Of a stretch of 64,000 nt of DNA, positions 28,026 through 36,848 are shown piece by piece. The stretch's first letter is position 1, and the number at the start of each line of letters is the position of its first letter. A program made the translations under genes and the position numbers. The notes beneath the pieces are model-generated. The model saw nothing but the letters and a program-made list of their open reading frames with translations. It made no database searches and was not told where the DNA came from. Location of the stretch: assembly GCF_001456355.1 (NCBI RefSeq), contig NZ_CP010271.1:4154001-4218000 (forward strand), written 5' to 3'. This stretch comes from Mycobacteroides saopaulense (GTDB lineage: Bacteria > Actinomycetota > Actinomycetes > Mycobacteriales > Mycobacteriaceae).

Positions 28026-28613
28026 CTAAACACCCGCGCTCATCAGTTCGCCCGCGTCGATCGTCGGATCACCCTTGCGCCAGTTGCAGGCGCACAACTC
28101 ATCGGACTGCAGCGCGTCGAGGACACGCAGCACCTCGTCAACGTTGCGACCAACGGAACCCGCTGTGACGGAAACGAACTGGATGATGTTGTCCGGATCG
28201 ATGATGAAGGTCGCGCGGTCCGCCACGCCGTCGGAGTTCAGTACACCGGCGGCCTCGGCCAGCTCACGCTTGAGGTCGCTGAGCATCGGGAACGGCAGGG
28301 TCTTGAGGTCCTCGTGCTGAGCGCGCCACTGGAAGTGCACGAATTCGTTGTCCACCGAGGCACCCAGCACCTGGGTGTCGCGATCGGCGAACTCGTCGTT
28401 CAGACGGCCGAACGCGGCGATCTCGGTGGGGCACACGAAGGTGAAGTCCTTCGGCCAGAAAAAGATCACACGCCACTTGCCGGGGTGGTCGTCACTGGTG
28501 ACGGTGGTGAAGTAGTCGTCGGGCTGCTGCGCGTTCACCTTCGACAGATCGCCGCCGATGACCGCAGTCAGGTTGTAGGCCGGGAATTCATCGCCGATGG
28601 TCCGCAGAGTCAC
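28026..28613 (-). CDS. ahpC: Alkyl hydroperoxide reductase AhpC (peroxiredoxin)
   Basis: A 195-residue 2-Cys peroxiredoxin. The peroxidatic Cys61 lies in FVCPTEI; the C-terminal ELCACNW carries the resolving cysteines typical of mycobacterial AhpC (about 174 and 176). It detoxifies peroxides and peroxynitrite. The start is a GTG with AAGGAGAAGG upstream. It is divergent from oxyR. Confidence 0.95.
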   Translation of the reverse strand: MTLRTIGDEFPAYNLTAVIGGDLSKVNAQQPDDYFTTVTSDDHPGKWRVIFFWPKDFTFVCPTEIAAFGRLNDEFADRDTQVLGASVDNEFVHFQWRAQHEDLKTLPFPMLSDLKRELAEAAGVLNSDGVADRATFIIDPDNIIQFVSVTAGSVGRNVDEVLRVLDALQSDELCACNWRKGDPTIDAGELMSAGV

Positions 28614-28712
28614 GATCCTTCTCCTTTACGTATTCGCTGAATGCTTACTGGCACCATCGTGCCGGAAATCTTTCGAAAATAAAACGTGATTGTTGGCACT
28701 ATATTGATAGGT
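28614..28712. promoter_or_regulatory. ahpC-oxyR divergent control region
   Basis: A 99-nt gap between the divergent starts. It contains GGCAC-N4-GTGCC and CTAT-N4-ATAG (28699-28710) symmetries. OxyR of mycobacteria binds such an intergenic region; the exact site here is not certain. Confidence 0.5.
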
Positions 28713-29651
28713 ATGTCCGATCGTAGTTATCAACCGACCCTGGTCGGCCTGCGCGCTTTCGTGGCTATTGCACGGAAACGCCACTTCGGCAGCGCCGCCG
28801 CCGAGCTCGGGGTGAGTCAGCCCTCGCTCTCACAGGCCCTCTCCATGCTCGAAGAGGGATTGGGCGTGCGACTCATCGAACGCAACACCCGCACGGTGCT
28901 GCTCACCCCCGAGGGCGAGACACTGCTGGGAAAGGCCGCCTCCACCCTCGACGCGGTCGATGAATTCACCTCTGCAGCAAGCGGAGTTCGCGATCCCTTC
29001 GCGCAGACACTGCGGCTCGGCCTGATCCCCACGGTGGCGCCCTATGTGTTGCCCATGGTGCTCAGCGGCCTGTCCCGTGAGTTCCCCGAGATGTCGTTGC
29101 GGGTCACCGAGGACCAAACCGGACGGCTGCTGCGGTCATTGGCCGACGGATCCCTGGACGTGGCCGTCATGGCGCTGCCCGCGCAAACTCACGGCATGGC
29201 GGAAATCCCCATGTACCGGGAGGACTTCGTCCTGGCGCTACCGTCCGGGCACCCGCTGGCAGGCAGCACGAACGTCGAGCCCGCCGATCTGGCCGATATG
29301 CCGCTGCTGTTGCTGGATGAGGGGCATTGCCTTCGCGATCAGGCCCTGGAGGTCTGCCAGCTCGCCGGTGTGCGCCCCGATCTCGGCCACACCCGCGCGG
29401 CCTCCTTGGCCACCGCCGTGCAATGCGTCGAGGGCGGGCTGGGGGTCACGCTGATCCCGGGCACCGCCGTCACCGTCGAAACCGCGAGCGGCGGACTGGC
29501 CACCGCGACCTTCGCCGCACCGGTACCGGGGCGACGGATCGGTCTGGTGTACCGCGCGATCAGTGGACGCGAGGACGCCTACCTGCGGCTGGCCGAACTA
29601 CTGACCCGACTCGTCTCGGCCGTGCATCCGGTATCCGCCGAAGCGGCCTAA
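28713..29651 (+). CDS. oxyR: OxyR, LysR-type peroxide sensor
   Basis: A 312-residue LysR regulator. The [23 protein letters not shown] is at residues about 28-47. Two cysteines nine residues apart (Cys206 and Cys215 in [12 protein letters not shown]) match the redox pair of OxyR. It is divergent from ahpCD, its expected target. The gene is intact, unlike in M. tuberculosis, where oxyR is degenerate. The ATG at 28713 gives a normal N-terminus. It overlaps the convergent downstream gene by 4 nt. Confidence 0.93.
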   Translation: MSDRSYQPTLVGLRAFVAIARKRHFGSAAAELGVSQPSLSQALSMLEEGLGVRLIERNTRTVLLTPEGETLLGKAASTLDAVDEFTSAASGVRDPFAQTLRLGLIPTVAPYVLPMVLSGLSREFPEMSLRVTEDQTGRLLRSLADGSLDVAVMALPAQTHGMAEIPMYREDFVLALPSGHPLAGSTNVEPADLADMPLLLLDEGHCLRDQALEVCQLAGVRPDLGHTRAASLATAVQCVEGGLGVTLIPGTAVTVETASGGLATATFAAPVPGRRIGLVYRAISGREDAYLRLAELLTRLVSAVHPVSAEAA

Positions 29652-30400
29652 CGCCAACGCGCCAGGATCTCCTCGGCCCGCGTCGACAGCGCCCGCTGAA
29701 AGAAGGGCCCGAAGCTGATCCGTCCCACACCCAGCGGACCGAACGAGGCCGGGTCATCCACGTCCGGCAGCGCGATCGCGTTGACCGGCAGCGGAAGTTC
29801 AGAGGTCAAGCGCCGCTGCACATCCGGCTCGTGCCGACCGACCGGGTACAGCGAATCGGCACCGGCCTCGGCGGCGAGCTTCAGTCGCGCGATGGCCCGA
29901 TCGACGCGATCGGATTCGTCTCCGATCTGCCGCAGCAGAATGTCGGTGCGCGCATTGAGCACCAGCGGGACACCGGCTTGATCGGCAGCGACACGAAGTG
30001 CGCCAACCAGATCCGCGTGCTCCTGCGGTTCCCGAATCCGGCCGCCCTCGCTGTGCACCGTGTCCTCGATGTTCAGACCGGCAGCGCCCGCCTCGATAAG
30101 CCCCTCAACAATGCGCTGCGGCGTCTGGGCATATCCGGACTCGATGTCCACCGACACCGGCAGGTCGACCGCTGCCGTGATCTGCGAGACCCGAGCCAGC
30201 ACGTCCTCGAACGACATGCCCTCGCCGTCGGGCTTGCCCACGGAATCGGCCAGCGGATGCGACCCCACGGTCAGCGCCGAGAATCCGGCATCCGCGGCGA
30301 GCTTGGCCGACCACGCATCCCACACCGTGGGCAGGAACACCGGATTACCGGGAACGTGCAGTGACTTCAGCAGAGAGGCCTTGGCAGCGAGATCTGTCAT
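29648..30400 (-). CDS. Isocitrate lyase/PEP mutase superfamily protein
   Basis: A 250-residue TIM-barrel protein. [33 protein letters not shown] and NIEDTVH are typical of the PEP-mutase/ICL group, which cleaves or forms C-C or C-P bonds in 2-oxo or hydroxy acids (for example oxaloacetate hydrolases, methylisocitrate-type lyases). Such short forms have no lid domain and usually lack assigned substrates. It starts 29 nt downstream of the GntR gene and is last in the racemase-GntR operon. It overlaps oxyR by 4 nt. Confidence 0.8.
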   Translation of the reverse strand: MTDLAAKASLLKSLHVPGNPVFLPTVWDAWSAKLAADAGFSALTVGSHPLADSVGKPDGEGMSFEDVLARVSQITAAVDLPVSVDIESGYAQTPQRIVEGLIEAGAAGLNIEDTVHSEGGRIREPQEHADLVGALRVAADQAGVPLVLNARTDILLRQIGDESDRVDRAIARLKLAAEAGADSLYPVGRHEPDVQRRLTSELPLPVNAIALPDVDDPASFGPLGVGRISFGPFFQRALSTRAEEILARWR

Positions 30401-30429
30401 GCCTACATCCAACCCTGTTGCGAGCGGAT

Positions 30430-31122
30430 TTACTCCAGCGATTCGGACACGGAGCCACGACGCGCCATGAGACGCGCGACCGCGTCGTGCATGTGCTCGT
30501 CGATGAGTCGAAACGCGGCGGGCGCATCGCCGGCACCGATGGCCGCACAGAGCACCTCGTGTTCACGAACCTGCTCAGTGAGATCCGAGTAGGTGCCCTG
30601 CAGCTCGCCCAACAACATCCGCGTCTCCAGCAGCAGCGTGCGCATCGCCCGGCGCAGCCGCGGGCTGCCGGAGCAGTCGACCAACACCTCGTGAAAGTCC
30701 TGATCGGCGTCGGTGACCGCGACGAGGTCTCCGCGCGTCGCCGCCTCTGTCATCACCGCCACCGGGACGAGCAGGCGCCGGTAGGCAGTGACGGTGTCGC
30801 CGGACATGATGCATTCCAGCGCAGCGCGCTCGATCGCCGCCCGAGACCGGTAGACGTCGTGCACGTCCTCATCGGTCAGCTCGATGACGAAGATGCCTCG
30901 ATTGCGCTCGCTACGCAGCAGACCCTCGGACACCAGACGTTGCATGGCTTCACGCAGTGGCCCGCGCGACACCGCGAACTGCGCCGCCAGCGACGCCTCC
31001 CCCAACTGCGCGCCGGGCGCCAGCACGCCCCGCATGATCGCGATCCGCAACCGCTCGGCGATCAGCTCCGCCGTCGACTGCCGTTCCAGGGGCGCGAACT
31101 CCTCAGGTACCAGCGTCGTCAT
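30430..31122 (-). CDS. GntR-family (FadR/FCD) regulator
   Basis: A 230-residue regulator. The winged helix (LGEASLAAQFAVSRGPLREAMQRL) is followed by an FCD ligand domain with the expected metal-ligand pattern (DQDFHEVL, EHEVL, DEHMHDAV). It overlaps the upstream racemase-like gene by 20 nt. I infer it binds the two identical sites GATTGTTGACAATC at 32659 and 36819, so it should control the whole 29.6-39.4 kb cluster. Its effector is probably an acidic pathway intermediate. Confidence 0.9.
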   Translation of the reverse strand: MTTLVPEEFAPLERQSTAELIAERLRIAIMRGVLAPGAQLGEASLAAQFAVSRGPLREAMQRLVSEGLLRSERNRGIFVIELTDEDVHDVYRSRAAIERAALECIMSGDTVTAYRRLLVPVAVMTEAATRGDLVAVTDADQDFHEVLVDCSGSPRLRRAMRTLLLETRMLLGELQGTYSDLTEQVREHEVLCAAIGAGDAPAAFRLIDEHMHDAVARLMARRGSVSESLE

Positions 31123-31852
31123 GTCGTCTCCTGAAAAGCCGCCCCAAACCCGGAAAATCGGGCACCTCTTTGATTAATCGCAAACCTTCCCACACCGTCA
31201 CCTGGTTCGCGGTCAATACCGCCTTGCCCAGCCGCGATTCGAGCCGCTCGACATGCGCGATGGTGTGCATGGCGGTATCCGGGATCAACAGCGCCTCGGC
31301 GTCCGGATGATCATGAGCATCGGCCAGCTCGTCGATCTGATCCGCCGTGAGCCGGCCTACCTCGGCAGCGGTGTCAATGCCCGCCTCGCCCATCGACACC
31401 ACCTCGATACCGTGCGCGGCCAGAAACGCGACGAACAGCTCCGCGATGTCCCGCGGATAGCTCGCCGCCACCGCCACCTTCGAAACCCCCAGTGCGGTGG
31501 CTGCATTGACGAAGGCGAAGGACGTGCTGGACGCGGGTGTACCGCTGTGCTCCGACAGGCCCGCCACTTGCTCGGCCGCGCCCTGCGGGCCGTACACAAA
31601 ACTGCCGGAGGTGCACGCCCAGACGACAGCGCCGGGCTCGTGGGGACGCAACAGTCGAGCACCCTCGGCGAGCCTTTCGGGGCTTCCCAGATCCAGCAGT
31701 TCGGGAACCGCGTGCAGGTCCGTGCCGTAGATGTGCACGACGGGGAAGTTCATATCCAGCTGCCGGGCCACCAGCGGGTAGTCCGACTCCGCAGCGTGAT
31801 CCGGGTAGATGAATCCCACCGTCGGCGCGAAGGGCCGTCCACCGGACACCAT
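31103..31852 (-). CDS. Asp/Glu racemase-superfamily enzyme, copy A (second active-site Cys missing)
   Basis: A 249-residue member of the aspartate/glutamate racemase, maleate isomerase and arylmalonate decarboxylase superfamily. The first catalytic position is CTSGSF (Cys kept). The second site, SCTN in its neighbour, reads PDTAM, so the second cysteine is absent. Its ATG overlaps the stop of copy B (TGATG), with GGAGG upstream, so the two are coupled and might form a complex. Maleate-isomerase or decarboxylase chemistry is plausible. Confidence 0.8.
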   Translation of the reverse strand: MVSGGRPFAPTVGFIYPDHAAESDYPLVARQLDMNFPVVHIYGTDLHAVPELLDLGSPERLAEGARLLRPHEPGAVVWACTSGSFVYGPQGAAEQVAGLSEHSGTPASSTSFAFVNAATALGVSKVAVAASYPRDIAELFVAFLAAHGIEVVSMGEAGIDTAAEVGRLTADQIDELADAHDHPDAEALLIPDTAMHTIAHVERLESRLGKAVLTANQVTVWEGLRLIKEVPDFPGLGRLFRRRHDDAGT

Positions 31853-32607
31853 CAGGTACCTCCTCCGAATACGTCGCGGAGCCACTTACCGGGCCCCATC
31901 ATGGGAAGACTCATCCGGTCCAGACAGGCCCAGATGGTCAGTTGATTGGCGGTCAGTACCGGCTTACCCAGCAGCCGCTCCAACGGCTCGATGACGTCGT
32001 AGGTCCGCAGGTTGGTGCAGCTGACGAAGATCGCCTCGGCATCATCGGTATCGGCGGCCAGAATCCGCTCGGCGACGGTGCGGTAGTTCACCTTCCAGAT
32101 GCCGCCGCCCAGGCCCAGGTGATCCGTACGCACCACCGTGACGCCCAGCTCCCCCAGAAACTTGGCCAGCAACTCGGTCAACTCGGCGTCGTACGGGGTG
32201 ATGACGCTGATCCTGCCGATACCCAAGGCGGTCACTGCCTCGGCCAGCGCGCCCGAGGTGGTGACCGCGGACTTGGCGCCTGCCGCCATGATCGCCTCGA
32301 CCAGCGATCGCTCGTGCTCGACTCCCCGGATAAAACTGCCCGAAGTACACAGGTATGCAACGACTTCCGGTTCGACGTGCAGAACATCGCGGGTGGCCGC
32401 CTGCAGGTGGCCGGTGTTGGACACCAGCTCGGCCATGGCGCGGCTCACTGGCACCGGCTCATAGGGCGTGCGGGCCAGGTGCAAGGACACCTCGGCCGGC
32501 ACCCACCGCCACAACTCACGTTCCAGCGCCAGGTCGAAGGGCGCAATGATGCCGATGCCACGCTGGTCAGCCGCCTCCGAGAAGTCGGGAAGAGACGAAA
32601 AATCCAC
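31852..32607 (-). CDS. Asp/Glu racemase-superfamily enzyme, copy B (maleate isomerase-like)
   Basis: About 251 residues with both superfamily cysteines, LCTSGSF and VSCTNLRT. Maleate cis-trans isomerase and arylmalonate decarboxylase belong here. I prefer the GTG at 32607, spaced 7 nt from an AGG; the TTG at 32613 is also possible. It is the first gene of a left-going operon (copy B, copy A, GntR, PEP-mutase-like) that starts at the divergent promoter region with an operator at 32659. Confidence 0.8.
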   Translation of the reverse strand: MDFSSLPDFSEAADQRGIGIIAPFDLALERELWRWVPAEVSLHLARTPYEPVPVSRAMAELVSNTGHLQAATRDVLHVEPEVVAYLCTSGSFIRGVEHERSLVEAIMAAGAKSAVTTSGALAEAVTALGIGRISVITPYDAELTELLAKFLGELGVTVVRTDHLGLGGGIWKVNYRTVAERILAADTDDAEAIFVSCTNLRTYDVIEPLERLLGKPVLTANQLTIWACLDRMSLPMMGPGKWLRDVFGGGT

Positions 32608-32658
32608 CGGCAAGACCTAACACTCGCAGCATCGCTCTACGCTCCGAGCCACCACTCA

Positions 32659-32692
32659 GATTGTTGACAATCATACGATATCTTCATACGGT
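32659..32692. promoter_or_regulatory. Promoter with GntR operator, copy 1
   Basis: GATTGT-TG-ACAATC (32659-32672) overlaps a consensus -35 TTGACA at 32664. A 17-nt spacer leads to the -10 TACGGT at 32687, and +1 would fall on the GTG at 32699, giving a leaderless mRNA for the dehydrogenase. The same 14-mer recurs at 36819. Confidence 0.8.
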
Positions 32693-32698
32693 GTCAAC

Positions 32699-33631
32699 GT
32701 GAGCGCGCGCCCGATTGTTGCGGTGCAGCACGCCGCCACAGCGGTACCCGACCGTCTCGCTCCCGTGACCGCGGCCGCCGAAGTACGCCTCGTGGAATCC
32801 GATCAGTTGGCGACGGCGCTGCCCGGAGCCGAGATCCTCTTCGTGTACGACTTCCGCTCGTCCGCACTGCGCGAAACATGGTCTGCCGCAGACTCGCTGC
32901 GCTGGGTGCAGATCGCATCGACCGGTGTCGATCCGGTGCTGTTCGACGGGCTCGTCGAGAGCCAGGTGGTGCTCACCAACTCGCGCGGACTCTTCGAGCG
33001 GCCCATCGCCGAGTACGTGCTGGCACAAATCCTGGCCTTCGCCAAGGATATTCGCCGCTCCACCCGCGCACAGGCAGCGCTGAGCTGGCGACACTTCGAG
33101 TCGGAGTCCATCGCGGGCTCGCCCGTCGCGGTGCTGGGAACCGGACCCATCGGCCAGGAGATCGCCGCCCTGCTGACCGCCGCGGGCATGCAGGTCACGG
33201 TGCTGGGCAGGGCCGAATCTGCCGATTTGCCTTCGCATGTGCGCGAGGCCGAGTACCTGGTGCTGGCAGCACCCCTTACCACGCAGACGCATGGAATAGT
33301 CAATGCGCGCGTGCTCTCGGCGATGCGACCGACCGCCCGGCTGATCAACGTGGGGCGGGGAGAACTGGTAGGCACCTGGGATCTGGTGTCCGCACTGAAC
33401 CGAGGCGATATTGCCGGCGCGGCTCTGGATGTCACCGATCCCGAACCGCTGCCGGTCGGACATCCCCTGTGGCGCACACCGAATACGTACATAACGCCGC
33501 ACAACAGTGGTGATGTCCACGGTTGGTCCGACCGTCTTCAGGACCAGTTCGTCGTCAACTTCGAGCGCTATCTCCGGGGCGAGGAACTTCTGAACATCGT
33601 CGACAAGGACAGGATGCACGGCAATGCATAA
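32699..33631 (+). CDS. D-isomer-specific 2-hydroxyacid dehydrogenase
   Basis: A 310-residue NAD(P) dehydrogenase. GTGPIG is the Rossmann motif; the catalytic Arg in NVGRGE, the acidic DVTDPEPLP and the His in TPHNSGD complete the site. It would interconvert a D-2-hydroxy acid and a 2-oxo acid. The GTG at 32699 coincides with the predicted transcription start. It overlaps the amidase by 8 nt. Confidence 0.88.
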   Translation: MSARPIVAVQHAATAVPDRLAPVTAAAEVRLVESDQLATALPGAEILFVYDFRSSALRETWSAADSLRWVQIASTGVDPVLFDGLVESQVVLTNSRGLFERPIAEYVLAQILAFAKDIRRSTRAQAALSWRHFESESIAGSPVAVLGTGPIGQEIAALLTAAGMQVTVLGRAESADLPSHVREAEYLVLAAPLTTQTHGIVNARVLSAMRPTARLINVGRGELVGTWDLVSALNRGDIAGAALDVTDPEPLPVGHPLWRTPNTYITPHNSGDVHGWSDRLQDQFVVNFERYLRGEELLNIVDKDRMHGNA

Positions 33632-35015
33632 ACCGACCGACCCCACCGAGATGACGGCCCTGGAGCTGGTGGCCGCCTACACCTCGGGAGAGCTGTCTCC
33701 GGTGGAGGCAACCGCGGCGGTACTGTCCCGGATCGCGCAGACCGACAGCACCATCAACGCCTACTGCCTTGTCGACGAGGAAGCAGCCCTGGCCGCCGCC
33801 ACCGAATCCGAAGAGCGCTGGCGCGGCAACTACACCCGCGGGCTGCTCGACGGTGTGCCGATTTCCATCAAGGACGTGTTCCTCACCCGCGACTGGCCCA
33901 CCCTGCGGGGCAGCGGACTGGTCGATCCGGCCGGGCCATGGGAGGTGGACAGCCCTGCCGTACAACGAATCCGGGCCGACGGCATGGTCATGGTCGGCAA
34001 GACCACCACCCCCGAGTTCGCCTGGAAGGGCGTCACCGACAGTCGTCAGCGCGGGGTCACCCACAACCCGGTAGACCCCCGCCGCACCGCCGGCGGATCG
34101 TCAGGCGGCAGCGCGGCTGCGGTGGCCGCGGGCATGGCGCCCATGTCCATCGGCACCGACGGTGGGGGCAGTGTCCGCATACCCGCCAGCTTTTGCGGCG
34201 TGGTCGGTTTCAAGCCCACCCACGGTCGCATCCCGATGTACCCGATCAGCCCGTTCGGCCCGCTGGCGCATGGCGGTCCGATCACCCGGACCGTCGAAGA
34301 CGCTGCGTTGCTTATGGACATCATCAGCCTGCCGGATCACCGCGATCCCACCTCGCTGTCGCCGACCCTGACGACCTACCGCTCACAGGTATATCGCGAT
34401 ATGACCGGGCTCGACATCGCGTACTCCCCCACGCTCGGGTATGTCGACGTCGACCCCGAGGTCGCCGGCTTGGTGGAGAATGCGGTGAACGCACTCAATG
34501 ATGCCGGGCTGCCGGTCACGCACGCCGACCCCGGCTTCACCGACCCGATCGACGATTTCGAAACACTATGGGCCGCAGGCGCGGCCGCCAGCCTGAACAA
34601 CTACGGCTCCGTCGATGACGTGCGCGCGGGCATCGATCCCGGGCTGGCCCAGATGTGGGACGCCGGACTCGGCGCCTCGGCCACCGAATATCTGGCAGCG
34701 CGCAACACCTGCGTGCGGCTGGGCGTCATCATGGGCGCTTTCCACGAGGTGCACAACGTGCTCATCACGCCGACCGTGCCGATCCCCGCCTTCCCTGTCG
34801 GCGCGGACGTCCCGCCGAACTCCGGGATGCGCTGGTGGGCCGAATGGACACCGTTTACCTACCCGTTCAACATGACTCAGCAACCTGCGTTGTCCATCCC
34901 GGTGGGCAACACCTCGGCCGGCCTGCCCGTCGGCATGCAGATCGTGGGCCCACGGCACAGCGATGATCTGGTGCTCGCGGTGGGCCATTTCGCCGAGCGG
35001 GTGCTCGCGGGCTAA
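33624..35015 (+). CDS. Amidase (amidase-signature family)
   Basis: A 463-residue amidase. The Ser-cisSer-Lys triad is visible: Lys in GVPISIKDVF, Ser in GGSSGGSAAAVA and Ser in GTDGGGSVRIP. It would hydrolyse a linear or cyclic amide to acid and ammonia, possibly the entry step of the pathway. Overlaps with the upstream dehydrogenase and by 4 nt with the convergent DUF3830 gene show a very compact layout. Confidence 0.9.
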   Translation: MHKPTDPTEMTALELVAAYTSGELSPVEATAAVLSRIAQTDSTINAYCLVDEEAALAAATESEERWRGNYTRGLLDGVPISIKDVFLTRDWPTLRGSGLVDPAGPWEVDSPAVQRIRADGMVMVGKTTTPEFAWKGVTDSRQRGVTHNPVDPRRTAGGSSGGSAAAVAAGMAPMSIGTDGGGSVRIPASFCGVVGFKPTHGRIPMYPISPFGPLAHGGPITRTVEDAALLMDIISLPDHRDPTSLSPTLTTYRSQVYRDMTGLDIAYSPTLGYVDVDPEVAGLVENAVNALNDAGLPVTHADPGFTDPIDDFETLWAAGAAASLNNYGSVDDVRAGIDPGLAQMWDAGLGASATEYLAARNTCVRLGVIMGAFHEVHNVLITPTVPIPAFPVGADVPPNSGMRWWAEWTPFTYPFNMTQQPALSIPVGNTSAGLPVGMQIVGPRHSDDLVLAVGHFAERVLAG

Positions 35016-35506
35016 GCCCGCGCGAAGGCCAGCTGCTCGCCCTGAACCCCGGTGAGCCACAGGTCCTGGCAGGCGGCGGCGACATCGGCCAGGCCCTCTT
35101 CGATGGTTGCGAACACGTTGCCGGGCACCCAGCCCGCGTCGCCATTGATCAACAGATTGTTCCGGCCGTAGAAGATCGCCAGATCGGTGGCACCTTGTGC
35201 CGAGTGGGCTTCCGACCCGGGCTCGTACCCATAGGCGGGGTTCCCGATCTCCCAGGGTTCGAAACCGAAGAAGCACACGTCGCCGGGTATCGGCGTGACG
35301 GTCGGGTTCTCACGACCCGGCGCCGGGAGCAGCGGCGGAAGCAGCGTGTACACCTCGTTACGCGCATACTTGGCGTGATAGGCCTGCCCGGCCAGTGGTA
35401 GCGAATTCCACACCGTTTCACAGGTTCTCGGTGCTTCGGCATCCAGTAGTCGCGCGCGGCAGGTGACGCCCCGCTGGGTCAGCGTGATGGAGATGTAGCG
35501 ATCCAT
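35012..35506 (-). CDS. DUF3830 family protein
   Basis: A 164-residue soluble protein with FEPWEIGNPAYGYEPG and NDxNLL-like NNLLINGDAGW segments typical of DUF3830. Structures of this family are cyclophilin-like; no activity is established. It is often near amidases or racemase-superfamily genes. Its ATG overlaps the aminotransferase stop (TGATG), so it is translated with that gene. An in-frame upstream extension inside the aminotransferase gene is rejected. Confidence 0.8.
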   Translation of the reverse strand: MDRYISITLTQRGVTCRARLLDAEAPRTCETVWNSLPLAGQAYHAKYARNEVYTLLPPLLPAPGRENPTVTPIPGDVCFFGFEPWEIGNPAYGYEPGSEAHSAQGATDLAIFYGRNNLLINGDAGWVPGNVFATIEEGLADVAAACQDLWLTGVQGEQLAFARA

Positions 35507-36783
35507 CACAGCCCCGCCAACACGGTGCTCCAGATGCCGAGGGCATCGGATACCTGGTCGGCGGTCACCACCAGAGGTGGAATCATCCGCACCACGTTCA
35601 TGTGTGGGCCACACATGAGCAGCAGCAGACCGCTTTCCGCCGCCGCTGCCTGCGCACGGGCCGCCAGCTGTGCCGCCGGTCGGCCATCCTGGCTGAACTC
35701 GACACCAACCATCAGCCCGAGCCCGCGCACATCACCGTCGATTCCCCTATCCGCGGCGATCTTTCGCGCACCGTCGAGAAGTTCCCGACCCCGTGCCCGC
35801 GCGTTTTCGACAAGGCCTTCCTCTTCGATCACGTCGAGAGTGGCCAGCGCCGCCGCGCACGCGACGGCGTTGGCGCCGTAGGTGCCGCCCTGCGATCCCG
35901 GCCAGGCGCGCCCCATCACCTCGGCAGAGGCAGCGATGCCTGATATGGGGAATCCGCTCGCGATTCCCTTGGCCATCACCAAGATATCCGGCGTGACGCC
36001 GAAGTGCTGATGTCCGAAATACTCTCCGGTGCGCCCGAATCCGGTCTGCACCTCGTCGAGCACCAAGAGGATGCCGTGCTCGCGTGCGCGCTCGGCGATA
36101 CCGGTGAGGAACTCGGTATTGGCGGGAATGTACCCACCCTCGCCGAGCACCGGTTCGATGACCATCGCCGCCACCTGGTTGGGTGCGGTAGCGGTGGCGA
36201 ACAGGTAGTCGAGCTCTTGCAGCGCGAACCGGGTGGCCTCGCCCTCACTCCAGCCGTACCGATATGCGGTGGGGAACGGTGCGGTGTACACACCCGCCAT
36301 CAGGGGGCCGATGCCCGAAGAGAACCGCGGCCCCGACGTCGTCATGGTGGCGGCGGCCAGCGTGCGTCCGTGAAATCCGCCTTGAAATACAACGATATTG
36401 GGCCGCCCGGTAGCCTGGCGCGCCAACCGCATCGCGGCCTCGACGGCCTCACTGCCGGAGTTGGCGAAGAACAGCGAGTCCAGACCCGCCGGCAGCACGT
36501 CGCCCAGGCGCCGCACCAGGTTCTGCAGGGGACGATGCATCACGGTGGTGTACTGCCCGTGAATGAGCGTGGCCACCTGGTGCTGTGCCGCCTCCACCAC
36601 CCGCGGGTGGCAGTGGCCGGTGCTCACCACACCGATACCCGCGGTGAAATCCAGGTATTCGCGGTCACTTTCGTCGTACAGATAGCAACCCTGGCCTCGC
36701 GCCGCCACCACGGGGGTGGCCTGCTTGAGAACGGGCGATAGCGCGGTTGCGGATGAGCCGCTTGCGCGAAGACCGACAGGCAC
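35506..36783 (-). CDS. Class III aminotransferase (GabT-like, PLP-dependent)
   Basis: A 425-residue omega-aminotransferase. The PLP lysine lies in DILVMAKGIASGFP, DEVQTGFGRTG is the conserved loop, and GFHGRT is present. Such enzymes convert GABA, beta-alanine or related amines to semialdehydes. The start is a GTG with GGGAAGGG upstream. It is divergent from an aldehyde dehydrogenase, and the second GntR operator (36819) lies between them; the pair would take an amine to a carboxylic acid. Confidence 0.9.
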   Translation of the reverse strand: MPVGLRASGSSATALSPVLKQATPVVAARGQGCYLYDESDREYLDFTAGIGVVSTGHCHPRVVEAAQHQVATLIHGQYTTVMHRPLQNLVRRLGDVLPAGLDSLFFANSGSEAVEAAMRLARQATGRPNIVVFQGGFHGRTLAAATMTTSGPRFSSGIGPLMAGVYTAPFPTAYRYGWSEGEATRFALQELDYLFATATAPNQVAAMVIEPVLGEGGYIPANTEFLTGIAERAREHGILLVLDEVQTGFGRTGEYFGHQHFGVTPDILVMAKGIASGFPISGIAASAEVMGRAWPGSQGGTYGANAVACAAALATLDVIEEEGLVENARARGRELLDGARKIAADRGIDGDVRGLGLMVGVEFSQDGRPAAQLAARAQAAAAESGLLLLMCGPHMNVVRMIPPLVVTADQVSDALGIWSTVLAGL

Positions 36784-36818
36784 GGCATCCCTTCCCTTGA
36801 TCCAGCAGACCTATTGTC

Positions 36819-36832
36819 GATTGTTGACAATC
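36819..36832. promoter_or_regulatory. GntR operator, copy 2
   Basis: GATTGTTGACAATC, identical to the site at 32659-32672, lies in the 65-nt gap between the divergent aminotransferase and aldehyde dehydrogenase genes. A further half-site ATTGTC precedes it. Confidence 0.8.
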
Positions 36833-36848
36833 TCCCTAGCATGGTGGC

